Source of the DNA: Diaminobutyricibacter sp. McL0608
GTDB taxonomy: Bacteria; Actinomycetota; Actinomycetes; Actinomycetales; Microbacteriaceae
DNA length: 64,000 nucleotides
Assembly (NCBI RefSeq): GCF_039613825.1
Contig: NZ_CP154826.1
Location: 3,100,001 to 3,164,000, forward strand
Direction of reading: 5' to 3'
This document shows, one piece after another, positions 32,738-41,400 of this stretch. Positions within the stretch are counted from its first letter, which is position 1, and each line of letters opens with the position of its first letter. The translations under genes were made by a program, and so were the position numbers. The notes under the pieces were generated by a model. The model searched no databases and was not told the DNA's origin. It worked only from the letters and a program-made list of their open reading frames with translations.

Positions 32738-33348
32738 GATTCCTCCACGAACCGCACGCGGGTGCCGGGGGTGAGCAGCGCCGGAGCGTCGGCGGCAGGA
32801 TCCCAGAGGACCGCATCCGTCGACCCGATCAGCTGCCAGCCGCCCGGGCTGGAGCGCGGGTAGATGCCGCTGAACTCACCGGCGAGTCCGACCGCGCCAG
32901 CGGGAACCGCTGGCCGGGCCACCGCCCGCCTCGGGACGTGGAGCAGATCGGTGTCGGTGACCAGGTAGGCGAATCCGGGCGCGAACCCGCCGAAGGCGAC
33001 CCGCCACTCGGATGCTGTGTGCCGCTCGACGACGTCGGCCCGGGTGCACCCGAGCAGACTCGCGACCTCAGCCAGGTCGTCGCCGTCGTAGCGGACGGGG
33101 ATGTCGACGGTGCGCGAGGCCACGTCGGCGAGGCCGAGCGGTTCGGCCCCGAGCGCCCACGCCGAGGCGACGCTGAGAGGAAGGCGCAGGGGATCGACGA
33201 TCACGCCGATCGTGCGCGCCGCCGGGACGAGCTCGATCACGCCCTCCGGACGGGTGCGATCGAGTGCTGCGAACAGGCCGAGCACCTCGTCGAGCGAGTC
33301 CAGTTCGACGAGGATGCCGCGGTCGCCGAGAGGCAGCACGTGCCTCAT
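32734..33348 (-). CDS. pxpB: 5-oxoprolinase subunit PxpB
   Basis: This 204-residue protein of the KipI family shows PLGDRGILVELD at the N-terminus, then IPVRYDGDDLAEVA, and the family motif FGGFAPGFAYL with PRRAVARPAVPAGAVG. It starts at ATG 33348, overlapping the pxpA stop by 4 bases. A much longer frame extends upstream but is only the shadow of pxpA. KipI in Bacillus inhibits a sporulation kinase, but in this pxpABC context the 5-oxoprolinase role is far more likely. Confidence 0.95.
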   Translation of the reverse strand: MRHVLPLGDRGILVELDSLDEVLGLFAALDRTRPEGVIELVPAARTIGVIVDPLRLPLSVASAWALGAEPLGLADVASRTVDIPVRYDGDDLAEVASLLGCTRADVVERHTASEWRVAFGGFAPGFAYLVTDTDLLHVPRRAVARPAVPAGAVGLAGEFSGIYPRSSPGGWQLIGSTDAVLWDPAADAPALLTPGTRVRFVEES

Positions 33349-34109
33349 CGGGCGAACGCCTCGATCCGGATGCCCGCCGCCGTCAGCGCCGACCGTACGG
33401 CCCGCGCCATGCCGACCGCCCCTGGCGTGTCCCCGTGCACGCACAGGGAGTCGACCGGCACGTCGATCACGGTGCCGTCCGCCGCAGCGACCCGGCCGTC
33501 CACGACAAGCTCCACGGCACGGGCGGCGATGGCCTCGTCGCCGGAAAGCAGATCCCCGGGCTGTCCACGCGGGACGAGCGAGCCGTCGGGGAGATAGCCC
33601 CGGTCGACGAAAGCCTCGTTCACGAAGGCGAGGCCGCGTTCGCGTGCCCGGCGGGAGATCGACGAACCCGCGAGACCGAGAAGCGGAAGTCGGGCGTCGA
33701 AGTCGGCGACGGCGCCGGCCACAGCATCCGCCTGGGTGTCGTCGGAGACGATCCTGTTGTAGAGCGCGCCGTGCGGCTTGACGTAGGCGACGCGGGTTCC
33801 TGCGACCCGGGCGATGCCGTCGAGCGCCGCCAGCTGGTACAGGACGTCGGCGTACAGCTCGTTCGCTGGAACATCCATGGCCCGTCGCCCGAAGCCCGCG
33901 AGGTCGCGATAGGAGACGTGCGCCCCGACCGAGACGCCGTTGCCGGCGGCGGTCGCACAGGCCGCGAGCATGACCGATGCGTCCCCCGCGTGGAAGCCGC
34001 AGGCGATGTTGGCGCTCGACACGACGCCGAGCATCGCGTCGTCGTCCCCCAGACGCCATGCCCCGAAGGACTCCCCGAGGTCGCTGTTGAGGTCGATCGC
34101 GCGATTCAC
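33345..34109 (-). CDS. pxpA: 5-oxoprolinase subunit PxpA
   Basis: This 254-residue LamB/YcsF-family protein has the signatures AIDLNSDLGESFG, ANIACGFHAGD and VKPHGALYN. I chose GTG 34109 because the family begins 3-4 residues before IDLNSDLGE; ATG 34145 is an alternative with a 12-residue extension. It is first of the pxpABC operon. The pathway recycles 5-oxoproline, which forms spontaneously from glutamine or glutamyl peptides. Confidence 0.95.
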   Translation of the reverse strand: MNRAIDLNSDLGESFGAWRLGDDDAMLGVVSSANIACGFHAGDASVMLAACATAAGNGVSVGAHVSYRDLAGFGRRAMDVPANELYADVLYQLAALDGIARVAGTRVAYVKPHGALYNRIVSDDTQADAVAGAVADFDARLPLLGLAGSSISRRARERGLAFVNEAFVDRGYLPDGSLVPRGQPGDLLSGDEAIAARAVELVVDGRVAAADGTVIDVPVDSLCVHGDTPGAVGMARAVRSALTAAGIRIEAFAR

Positions 34110-34182
34110 GTTCCCTATTGTCCCGGTCGAATAGTCGCCGGGCATAGCGCCGCGGCCGGGGAAGCTGCACACTGAAAGGGAT

Positions 34183-35427
34183 ATGGGGGTTGGAGCGGTG
34201 ACGCCGGCAGGGCGCGACCGGTCGCCGACGATGGCGAGACGGCGGCGCGCCCGATTCGTCGTGGTCGCCGCAGCCGTCTCGGTCGCGGTGCTCCTGGCCG
34301 GATGCACGCTCATCGCACCACAGCGACCGAGCAGCAGTCCACCGGGCAGCGGATCGCGGACGCCAGGACCCTCGGGCACACCAACCGGCGCGCCGGCGCC
34401 CGCCGTCACCATCCCTTGGCAGCCGAACACAACATCCGTGCTCGAGACCGGGCTCAGCGTGCCGTGGTCGGTCGTTCCGCTCCCCGGCGGGTCCGCCCTC
34501 ATCAGCGAACGCGATAGCGCGAAAGTCCTCGAACGGCTGCCGCAGGGCGGCCTCCGCACGGTCGGCACGGTGCCGGGGGTCGCGCCCACCGGAGAAGGCG
34601 GGCTCCTCGGGCTCGCTGTGCCGGAGCACGCGGCGACCGCCTTCAGCTGGCTGTACGTCTACCTGACCACCAGCACAGACAACCGGGTCATCCGGATGCC
34701 GCTCAACGGGGTCAGCGGGCGCTACAGTCTCGGCGAACCGCAGAACGTGATCGTCGGCATCCCCAAAGCCTCGAACCACGATGGGGGTCGTATCGCGTTC
34801 GGACCCGACGGGATGCTGTACATCACCACTGGCGACGCCAGGGACGGCGCCAACGCACAGAGCCTCACGTCGCTCGGCGGCAAGATCCTGCGGGTGACGG
34901 CCGACGGCGACATCCCCGCCGACAACCCGTTCGCGGGCTCCCCCGTCTGGTCGTACGGGCATCGCAACGTGCAAGGCCTCGCCTGGGACTCGCACGGCAC
35001 GATGTGGGCGAGCGAGTTCGGCGAGAACACCTGGGACGAACTCAACATCATCAAGCCCGGCGCGAACTACGGCTGGCCGGTCGTCGAAGGGATCGCGCAC
35101 GACTCGCGATTCACCGACCCCGTCTACCAGTGGCACACCGACCAGGCGAGCCCCAGCGGTATCGCCATCGTCGGCGACACCATCTTCATGGCGAGCCTGC
35201 GCGGTGAGCGGTTGTGGACCATCTGGTCGACCGACGGGCACGCGCCCGTCTCTGTCGCGCCCTACTTCGCCGGGATGTTCGGCAGGCTGCGCGCGGTCGT
35301 CGCCGTGGCCGACGGACTGTGGATGCTCACCAACAACACCGACGGACGCGGCAGCCCTCAGGCAGGCGACGACAAGCTCATCGCGGTCACCCTCGTGCCT
35401 GCCGTCGGAAACAAGCGACCCGGCTAG
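34183..35427 (+). CDS. PQQ-type sugar dehydrogenase lipoprotein
   Basis: The protein has 414 residues. The N-terminal signal ends in the lipobox VLLAGC, followed by a Ser/Pro/Gly linker and a six-bladed propeller of the glucose/sorbosone dehydrogenase family (GEGGLLGLAV, NHDGGRIAFGPDGMLYITTGD, YGHRNVQGLAWD, NYGWPVVEG). These blocks carry the catalytic His and the Ca/PQQ-binding residues. It is an extracytoplasmic enzyme oxidising aldoses. ATG 34183 with AAAGGGA is used; ATG 34231 would still retain the signal. The gene is divergent from pxpABC. Confidence 0.9.
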   Translation: MGVGAVTPAGRDRSPTMARRRRARFVVVAAAVSVAVLLAGCTLIAPQRPSSSPPGSGSRTPGPSGTPTGAPAPAVTIPWQPNTTSVLETGLSVPWSVVPLPGGSALISERDSAKVLERLPQGGLRTVGTVPGVAPTGEGGLLGLAVPEHAATAFSWLYVYLTTSTDNRVIRMPLNGVSGRYSLGEPQNVIVGIPKASNHDGGRIAFGPDGMLYITTGDARDGANAQSLTSLGGKILRVTADGDIPADNPFAGSPVWSYGHRNVQGLAWDSHGTMWASEFGENTWDELNIIKPGANYGWPVVEGIAHDSRFTDPVYQWHTDQASPSGIAIVGDTIFMASLRGERLWTIWSTDGHAPVSVAPYFAGMFGRLRAVVAVADGLWMLTNNTDGRGSPQAGDDKLIAVTLVPAVGNKRPG

Positions 35428-35459
35428 TCTGGAATCGACACACGGTCTGGAGCAGCATC

Positions 35460-36002
35460 CTGAGCATCATCCTCGGTTACGACCCTTCCACCCTTCGCGA
35501 GCGCGTCGACCTGCTCGCGGCGGGAACGCGTCTCGACGAACTCGGCGAACTGCGCAGTCTCAGCGCGCTCAACGAGAAGGCGGTGCTGCTGCGACTCGTC
35601 GGCCGGCTCGACGAGGCCTGGCAGGTCGCCAACGAGGCGCTGCGACAGGCGCGCTTCACCGGTGACCGGGAGCAGGTGCTCGGGGCGCGCATCCGGCGGG
35701 CGCAGGTGCTGCAGTACCAGGGCAAGCTCGACGAGGCCGTGACCGAACTGTCCGGCTGCGTCGACGAGGCGAGGACCCACGACTGGACCGCCCTCGAAGC
35801 GTTCGCCGTGCAGAACCGCGGCAAGACCCACTTCGACCAGAAGGACTACACCGCCGCGCTCGCCGATTTCACGGCGGCGGTGTTCCTGCGCGAGAAGCTC
35901 GGTGCGTCCAAAGCCGACCTCGAAAGCTCGCTGATCGCGGTCGCTGTAGCCGAATCGTTCCTCGACGAGCAGCGCGGTGGGCCCGGAAATCCTGTGGATT
36001 GA
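35460..36002 (+). CDS. TPR-like protein with probable CTG start
   Basis: The coding-looking frame of 180 residues contains two to three tetratricopeptide-like helix pairs (LNEKAVLLRLVGRLDEAWQV, then VLQYQGKLDEAVTELSGC and NRGKTHFDQKDYTAALADFT). No ATG, GTG or TTG lies in frame close to the expected start. A GGAG site (35449-35452) is 7 bases before a CTG at 35460, so CTG may be the initiation codon; the nearest in-frame GTG is at 35319. TPR proteins act as scaffolds, and the partner is not identifiable. It lies 33 bases after the sugar dehydrogenase stop. Confidence 0.65.
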   Translation: MSIILGYDPSTLRERVDLLAAGTRLDELGELRSLSALNEKAVLLRLVGRLDEAWQVANEALRQARFTGDREQVLGARIRRAQVLQYQGKLDEAVTELSGCVDEARTHDWTALEAFAVQNRGKTHFDQKDYTAALADFTAAVFLREKLGASKADLESSLIAVAVAESFLDEQRGGPGNPVD

Positions 36003-36145
36003 TCTGGATGCGCGTCAGCGGCACCGCGTAGGATTCGGGTCATGAAAGTGCGGGCTGGCCATACACCGCGGTGCCGCACGGTTTCGGGGCCGACCGCTGA
36101 TCGCCGGCGCGCACACGCGCACCACCAGCCGCCCGGGCGCCGCTG

Positions 36146-36652
36146 ATGGCCGATCTCGACCGTGTGCGCCGCTGGGCCAACGCCCTCATCGTGCTCCACC
36201 TCGACCCTGCGGTGTGGTCGTTCGACTTCGACAATGCGAAGACCAGGGCCGGGCTGTGCAACTACACGGCCAAACGGATCACCGTGTCTCGCTACCTCGC
36301 CTCACGGTACGACGACGATGAGATCCACCAGATCCTGCTGCACGAAGTCGCGCACGCGATCGCCGGGTCGCGGGCAGGGCACGGTCCCCGCTGGCGGGGC
36401 ATCGCCGTCGGACTCGGCTACGAAGGCAAGCGGCTGCACGGCGGCGCCATCGCCGACGACCTCGCACCCTGGGTGGGCACGTGCCCCAAGGGGCACACGC
36501 ATTACCGGTACCGCAAGCCGTCCCGCGCTCTGGCGTGCGGCGCCTGCTCGCGACGGTTCGATGCGGCCAACCTGATCAGTTGGCAGCACCGCGAGGTGAC
36601 GACGGCGCAGCGGCGCATGGCCGCGTCGGCCGCGAGCGAGATCGCGGACTGA
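36146..36652 (+). CDS. SprT-like zinc metalloprotease domain protein
   Basis: This 168-residue protein has the metal-binding motif LLHEVAHAIAG (about 70-80), a third ligand region GHGPRW, and a C-terminal zinc ribbon (TCPKGHTHYRYRK and ACGACSRRF). This is the SprT/Spartan-like layout. Family members in eukaryotes process DNA-protein crosslinks; bacterial roles are unsettled. It begins at ATG 36146 and is monocistronic. Confidence 0.88.
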   Translation: MADLDRVRRWANALIVLHLDPAVWSFDFDNAKTRAGLCNYTAKRITVSRYLASRYDDDEIHQILLHEVAHAIAGSRAGHGPRWRGIAVGLGYEGKRLHGGAIADDLAPWVGTCPKGHTHYRYRKPSRALACGACSRRFDAANLISWQHREVTTAQRRMAASAASEIAD

Positions 36653-36780
36653 GCGGGGCGCGTGGCGCTCGGGTGCGTGTGCACACGTTCTGAACTGCTG
36701 CATAGGTTCTAACGTGTGCAGCAGCTCAGAAGGCACGGGCTGGGGAGGGCTCGGCGCGAGACGTGTCGGCGCGCGGTGGC

Positions 36781-36801
36781 GTAACCGGATACTTTGGTTA
36801 C
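36781..36801. promoter_or_regulatory. Inverted repeat immediately before the CGNR gene
   Basis: GTAACC and GGTTAC arms flank a 9-base spacer that includes ATACTTT. The repeat ends one base before the GTG start, suggesting an operator overlapping the promoter, possibly of a leaderless transcript and possibly autoregulatory. Confidence 0.5.
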
Positions 36802-37437
36802 GTGGCAACGCAGGCGATACTCCCCCAGTCGACCGGGCAATGGATGGACTCCGCGGACGGGCCGCGCTGGTGGTTCGACTCGGGATCCCTGGCGCTCGAC
36901 TTCGCCTACACGGGCGAGCTCGGGACCGCTGAGCTTGGCGCTGACGTGAGCGCCGCGCCGGCCCGCGAGGGACTGGCCACCGCGGGCGACCTCTCGGCGT
37001 GGCTCGTCGGCCGGTTCCCGGAGGTCGCGCCGAGCGCAGGGTCCCGCGAGCTGGAGGATGCGCGTGCCCTGCGCGGCGCGATCAGCCGGCTCGCTCGGGC
37101 GGCCAGCGACGAAGCAAGCCTTCCCGCGGACGACATCGACACGGTGAACCTGTTCGCGGCGACGCCCGACATCCCGCCGGCGCTCGACGGCGGGGCGCGG
37201 CAGGCCGGGCGCAGCAACGCACGCCCGACTCAGGCGCTCTCGACGATCGCGCGCGACGCCGTGCGGCTGTTCGGGCCCGAAGCGGGAGGCCGCATCCGAG
37301 AATGCTTCGCCGACGACTGCTCCTACGTCTACCTCGACACCTCCCGCAGCGGCAACCGCCGGTGGTGTTCGATGCAGCGCTGCGGGAACCGGGCGAAGGT
37401 GCGCGCGCATCGTGCGCGGGCGTCCCTGCAGCTGTAG
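36802..37437 (+). CDS. CGNR zinc-finger protein (probable regulator)
   Basis: This 211-residue protein has an N-terminal ABATE-type domain (FDSGSLALDFAYTGEL) and a C-terminal CGNR finger: RECFADDCSYVYLD, then RWCSMQRCGNRAKVRAHRAR. Such proteins are thought to be transcriptional regulators. I prefer GTG 36802; GTG 36763 would put a perfect operator-like repeat inside the coding region. A 31-bp imperfect tandem repeat covers its stop codon (37428-37488). Confidence 0.85.
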   Translation: MATQAILPQSTGQWMDSADGPRWWFDSGSLALDFAYTGELGTAELGADVSAAPAREGLATAGDLSAWLVGRFPEVAPSAGSRELEDARALRGAISRLARAASDEASLPADDIDTVNLFAATPDIPPALDGGARQAGRSNARPTQALSTIARDAVRLFGPEAGGRIRECFADDCSYVYLDTSRSGNRRWCSMQRCGNRAKVRAHRARASLQL

Positions 37438-37488
37438 CCCCTCGGCCCCGCGCATCCCGCAGCTGTAGCCGTACGGCTGCGCGCATCC
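37428..37488 (+). repeat. 31-bp imperfect tandem repeat over the CGNR stop codon
   Basis: Two 30-base copies (37428-37457 and 37459-37488) share GCAGCTGTAGCC at the left and CGCATCC at the right. The second contains the perfect palindrome AGCCGTACGGCT (37467-37478), which may act as a weak terminator. Confidence 0.6.
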
Positions 37489-37493
37489 GCGGC

Positions 37494-37964
37494 TCAGTGC
37501 ACGAAGGCCTTGAGCAGGATGAGCGCCCCGCCGAGCGCGCCGGTCGCGACGGCTCCGAGCATCCGGGCCCAGAAGCGGGTGCTCCGCTCGCCGACGGCGA
37601 GGTAGCCGAGCACCGCCAGGGTGAGGACTGCGGCCCAGAGGGCCAGGTTCACCGCGAGGTCGTCCGGAATGAGACCGAATACCCCGAGCAGCAGGAGCGC
37701 CAGCGGCAGGATCATCGCCCAGAGCAGGCCGACAGAGCGGTGCAGCGCCTCGCCGACGGCGTGGCCGGCACCCGAGATGTTGTTGGCGACGATCTCCGCG
37801 TAGACGTGGGCGATCCAGAACACGACGACGGTTCCGAGCGTCGTGTAGAAGATCGGCCACGCGTCGGACTTGTAGTTCGAGAAGGCGTAGATCAGGCCCG
37901 CGACGAGCACCGTGCCGTAGACGGCTTCGCCGGTGATCACCGCGGAGATGTTGAGACGCTTCAT
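37494..37964 (-). CDS. Multi-pass membrane protein, unknown function
   Basis: This 156-residue protein has four to five hydrophobic segments (about 8-28, 40-60, 80-100, 106-126, 132-152) and a polar loop EIVANNISGAGHAVGEALHR. It starts at ATG 37964 with a strong GGAGG site. No family is recognised. It converges with the CGNR gene. Confidence 0.8.
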   Translation of the reverse strand: MKRLNISAVITGEAVYGTVLVAGLIYAFSNYKSDAWPIFYTTLGTVVVFWIAHVYAEIVANNISGAGHAVGEALHRSVGLLWAMILPLALLLLGVFGLIPDDLAVNLALWAAVLTLAVLGYLAVGERSTRFWARMLGAVATGALGGALILLKAFVH

Positions 37965-38024
37965 GCCTCCATCCTGCCGGGAACCGCGCGGGCCCCGGCA
38001 GGATCGAGACGGTGCGTCAACAGG

Positions 38025-38330
38025 TCAGTCGTCGACGACCTGGACGTCCTTCCAGAACGCGACGTAGTTGCTGTAGTCCTTGCCGACCCGGTCGAACGAG
38101 CTCGGGTACGGAGTGGGATAGCTCCACGCGCGATCCTGCAGCACGCCGTCGCCGTTCTTGACGCTGAAGTACTGGCAGTCGCCCTTCCAGGGACACGTGT
38201 ACGGGGTGTCGCTCGCCACCAGGTGCTCACTGTTCACGCTCGCCGGCGGAAAATACCAGTTGCCTTCGATGCGGATGAGGTCGGCCTCGTTGGCCTGGGC
38301 GATGACGGTGCCGTTCAGAACTGCTTTCAC
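38025..38330 (-). CDS. DUF427 family protein
   Basis: This 101-residue protein shows the family pattern NWYFPPASV, then PYTCPWKGDCQYFSV and AWSYPTPYP. It starts at GTG 38330 with AGGAGG 7 bases upstream. The biochemical role of DUF427 is not established. It is small, cytoplasmic and probably monocistronic. Confidence 0.9.
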   Translation of the reverse strand: MKAVLNGTVIAQANEADLIRIEGNWYFPPASVNSEHLVASDTPYTCPWKGDCQYFSVKNGDGVLQDRAWSYPTPYPSSFDRVGKDYSNYVAFWKDVQVVDD

Positions 38331-38372
38331 GATAAATCCTCCTGCACGGGGGCAACGTTGCAGCAGTGCAGA

Positions 38373-38999
38373 TCATTCCTGGGCGGCGGCCACCCTGAGA
38401 ACAGTCACGGTTTCGACGGTGTCGAGCCGGCCGGCCGCGGCGATCGTGGCACGATCGGAGCCCGCTGCCAGCACGGCCTGTCCGGATGCGGATGCGGTGA
38501 GAAGGTGAGCGACCGCTCCGCGCAGTCCGGTGAACGACGCGCAGGCCGCCGCGGCTTCGGGCGACGTGTAGTCGATGCCCAGGACTCCCAGCGCGTCGAT
38601 GACGGCACCGGCGGCGAGCAGGTCTTCGACCGCGAAACGGGTCCCGCCGCCAGACCGCGGCTCACCCGCGGCGATGATCGACACCATCGCCCGGCGGCCG
38701 AGACGGACCTGCTCGTCGAGGATCCAGCGGGCGGTCGCGGTCGCGTTCGTCAGGCCGCCCTCGATGATGGCGGCGCCCACGGCGACGGATGCGGCGAGCG
38801 CGGTGGCGACGGACGGCTGGTCCTCGGCGGGAGCCGAGAGCGGCCCCACGGCGTCCACCCAGACCACGATGTCGGCGTCGGAGGCGACCGCACGAGCGCC
38901 CGCGAAACCCCACTCGAAGCGGAGCTGGTACTTGGCCTGGCCGAACGGATCGGCGGTCGGCTCGGATGCGGTCGGCTCGGATGCGGTCGGCTCGGTCAC
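38373..38999 (-). CDS. 2-phosphosulfolactate phosphatase (ComB)-like protein
   Basis: This 208-residue protein matches the ComB fold pattern (YQLRFEWGFAGARAV, VVWVDAV, AGEPRSGGGTRFAVEDLLAAG, AAAACASF). In methanogens ComB acts in coenzyme M synthesis. Actinobacterial homologues are common and probably do something else. The N-terminus has a tandem SEPTA repeat. It starts at GTG 38999, overlapping the EVE gene stop by 4 bases. Confidence 0.8.
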   Translation of the reverse strand: MTEPTASEPTASEPTADPFGQAKYQLRFEWGFAGARAVASDADIVVWVDAVGPLSAPAEDQPSVATALAASVAVGAAIIEGGLTNATATARWILDEQVRLGRRAMVSIIAAGEPRSGGGTRFAVEDLLAAGAVIDALGVLGIDYTSPEAAAACASFTGLRGAVAHLLTASASGQAVLAAGSDRATIAAAGRLDTVETVTVLRVAAAQE

Positions 39000-39484
39000 C
39001 GGGATATCGTAGCCCGCGCCCGGTGCGGCTCGTCCGGCGACGGCCGGCGCATCTGGGCACGGATCACCTCGAAGTCGTGCCGCGACAGCTCGATCAGTCC
39101 GCGTCGCAGCTGGTAACCCCAGTTCGGGTCCTGCCGGGTGAACTCGAGCACCGGCAGGAGCGGTCGGATGGGCGCCGCCACGGCCGCATGGTCGAAGTCG
39201 ACACGCCGTCGCCAGGGCCGGAAGTCGCCGTTCTGGCCGGTCATCATCGGGCCGTCCGCCGCTTGGTAGACGTCACCGTCGGCGATGCGCCCGATCGCAG
39301 TGAACTCCTTGAGCGGCTCGCCGTCGGGGTACGACGCCTTCGGCGAGTAGTAGACGAACCCGTCGGCCTCGTTCATCCGCAACAAGGGTGCCTTCACACC
39401 GTGATTGACCTGTGCGATGCCCTGGGCCACGCCCTGCAGCACGTGGTCGCGCTGCACGACACCAAGCCAGAAGCGGATCGCCAT
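38996..39484 (-). CDS. EVE domain protein (UPF0310 type)
   Basis: The protein has 162 residues and matches the EVE/UPF0310 pattern: FWLGVVQRDHVLQGV at the start, VYYSPKASYPDGEPLKEFTA, IGRIADGDVYQ, WRRRVDFD and APIRPLL. EVE domains bind modified bases in DNA or RNA. ATG 39484 gives the usual family length; the longer upstream frame is unlikely. It is translationally coupled to the ComB-like gene. Confidence 0.9.
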   Translation of the reverse strand: MAIRFWLGVVQRDHVLQGVAQGIAQVNHGVKAPLLRMNEADGFVYYSPKASYPDGEPLKEFTAIGRIADGDVYQAADGPMMTGQNGDFRPWRRRVDFDHAAVAAPIRPLLPVLEFTRQDPNWGYQLRRGLIELSRHDFEVIRAQMRRPSPDEPHRARATISR

Positions 39485-39627
39485 GCTCCAGTTGTAGCGC
39501 ATCCGTGCGACAGGAGCGGCAGACTGGAGACGACGGGATTTCGCGTCCATGTCGATTCGGGGCCTCGCCGTTCGACGTGTTGGTGAAGGGCATTCCGGCC
39601 CCAGCCACGACAAGGAGACGAACGACC

Positions 39628-40044
39628 ATGAAGTACATGATGATCCTGAACTCGGACCCGGAGACGGAATCGTCCTCGGTCGCCAACGAAGAAGACCTGA
39701 ACAGCATGGGTCGGTACAACGAGGAACTGATCAAGGCCGGCGTCATGCTCGCAGGCGAGGGGCTGCACCCGAGCTCCGACGGCGCACGCGTCGAATACGA
39801 CGGAGACGAGCGCATGGTCACCGACGGGCCGTTCACCGAGACGAAGGAACTCATCGCGGGTTTCTGGATCATCCAGGCCGCGAACAAGGCGGAGGCGCTC
39901 GAATGGGCTCGCCGCATTCCGCTGAAGAAGGGCCGCGTCGAGGTGCGGCAGGTGTTCGACGTGTCGGAGTTCCCCCAGGACAACGAGTACGTGAAGAAGG
40001 AAGTGCAGTGGCGCGAAGAGACCGGCCAGTCCCGCACGGCCTGA
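39628..40044 (+). CDS. YCII/DGPF domain protein
   Basis: This 138-residue protein shows the motif TDGPFTETKELIAGFWII that names the family, in a YCII-related ferredoxin-like fold. It starts at ATG 39628 with AAGGAG. Genes for DGPF proteins sit beside ECF42 sigma factors across bacteria, and this one is followed after 10 bases by such a sigma gene, so it may be its functional partner or target. Confidence 0.93.
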   Translation: MKYMMILNSDPETESSSVANEEDLNSMGRYNEELIKAGVMLAGEGLHPSSDGARVEYDGDERMVTDGPFTETKELIAGFWIIQAANKAEALEWARRIPLKKGRVEVRQVFDVSEFPQDNEYVKKEVQWREETGQSRTA

Positions 40045-40054
40045 GGCGAGCGCG

Positions 40055-41323
40055 ATGACCGACGCCGATGTCCGCCGAGTCGACGACGCCCGGCGCGCCG
40101 TCGAGGCGGTCTGGCGCATCGAGTCGGCGAAACTCATCGCTGTGCTCGCCCGGATGGTGGGCGACGTCGGCGTGGCCGAGGAGCTCGCTCAGGATGCTCT
40201 GGTCGCGGCGCTCGAGCAGTGGCCGTCGAGCGGCATCCCGCGCAATCCGGCCGCCTGGCTCACCTCGGTGGCGAAACGTCGTGCGATCGACGGCTGGCGT
40301 CGGCAGGAGCGGCTCGGCGACAAGTACGCGCAGCTCGCCCGCGACCTCGAAACCGAGGGCGGCGCCGACGACCCTGCGCAGCTCGCGGAGGAGGTCATCG
40401 AGGACGACCTGCTCCGGCTCGTCTTCATCACCTGTCACCCGGTGCTGACCAAGCCATCCCGGGTCGCACTGACCCTCAAACTGCTCGGGGGCCTCTCGAC
40501 GGATGAGATCGCGCGCGCGTTCCTGGCGCCGGGTTCGACGATCGCCCAGCGGATCGTGCGGGCGAAACGCACCCTGACCGCAGCGCGGGTGCCGTTCGAG
40601 GTGCCCGACCTGAGCGAGTTCCCGCAGCGGCTCGGATCCGTGCTCGAGGTCATCTACCTGATCTTCAACGAGGGCTATTCGGCGACGGTCGGCGACGACT
40701 GGATGCGTCCGGCCCTCTGCTACGAGGCATTGCGACTCGGCCGGGTGCTCGCCGAGCTCACGTCGCGCGAGCCCGAGGTCCACGGGCTCGTCGCGCTGAT
40801 GGAGTTCCAGGCGTCGCGGCTCGGCGCCCGCACCACCGCCGCGGGCGACCCTGTCCTGCTGCAGGACCAGGACCGCGCGCGCTGGGACCGCATCCTGATC
40901 AGCCGCGGAGTGGACGCGCTTGACCGCGCCGAGAAGCTCGCGCGCGGTCGGGGACCGTATGCCCTGCAGGCCGCGATCGCCGCCTGCCATGCGACCGCTC
41001 CCTCTGCCGCCGACACGGACTGGGAGGAGATCGTCGCCCTCTACGACGCGTTGGCGGAGCTCACCCCGTCCGCGGTAATCGAGCTCAACCGGGCCGTCGC
41101 GGTCTCGATGGCCTATGGCCCCGAGGCCGCACTGGAGGTCGTCGACCGCCTCGCCCTCGAAGGCTCACTGTCGTCGTATCACCTGCTGCCCAGTGTGCGC
41201 GCGGACCTGCTGGCGCGGCTCGGGCGCACGAGTGAGGCCCGGCACGAGTTCGAGCGCGCCGCCGCACTGACCGGCAACGAGCGCGAACGAGCGCTGCTGC
41301 TGGAGCGGGCTTCGCAGCCGTAG
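40055..41323 (+). CDS. ECF42-group sigma factor with C-terminal TPR-like extension
   Basis: This 422-residue protein has sigma-2 (about 25-85; VAEELAQDALVAALEQWP) and sigma-4 (about 120-175; GGLSTDEIARAFLAPGSTIAQRI) regions. A long C-terminal region (about 185-420; YLIFNEGYSA, DWEEIVALYDALAELTPS) is diagnostic of the ECF42 group. The C-terminal extension is needed for activity in studied members. There is no adjacent anti-sigma gene, as expected for this group. It is co-transcribed with the DGPF gene. Confidence 0.93.
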   Translation: MTDADVRRVDDARRAVEAVWRIESAKLIAVLARMVGDVGVAEELAQDALVAALEQWPSSGIPRNPAAWLTSVAKRRAIDGWRRQERLGDKYAQLARDLETEGGADDPAQLAEEVIEDDLLRLVFITCHPVLTKPSRVALTLKLLGGLSTDEIARAFLAPGSTIAQRIVRAKRTLTAARVPFEVPDLSEFPQRLGSVLEVIYLIFNEGYSATVGDDWMRPALCYEALRLGRVLAELTSREPEVHGLVALMEFQASRLGARTTAAGDPVLLQDQDRARWDRILISRGVDALDRAEKLARGRGPYALQAAIAACHATAPSAADTDWEEIVALYDALAELTPSAVIELNRAVAVSMAYGPEAALEVVDRLALEGSLSSYHLLPSVRADLLARLGRTSEARHEFERAAALTGNERERALLLERASQP

Positions 41324-41400
41324 CGGGCTCGCGGCACTCGCCACACGGCGACGCTCGGGCGCCACCTGCCGGTGCGCTGCGAATCGTGCACAACGCTCGA

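Noticed and set aside
32734-35241. 835-residue minus-strand frame containing pxpB
   Set aside because: Only the last 204 residues are PxpB. The rest is antisense or out of frame to pxpA and the sugar dehydrogenase gene, and a coupled ATG start explains pxpB.
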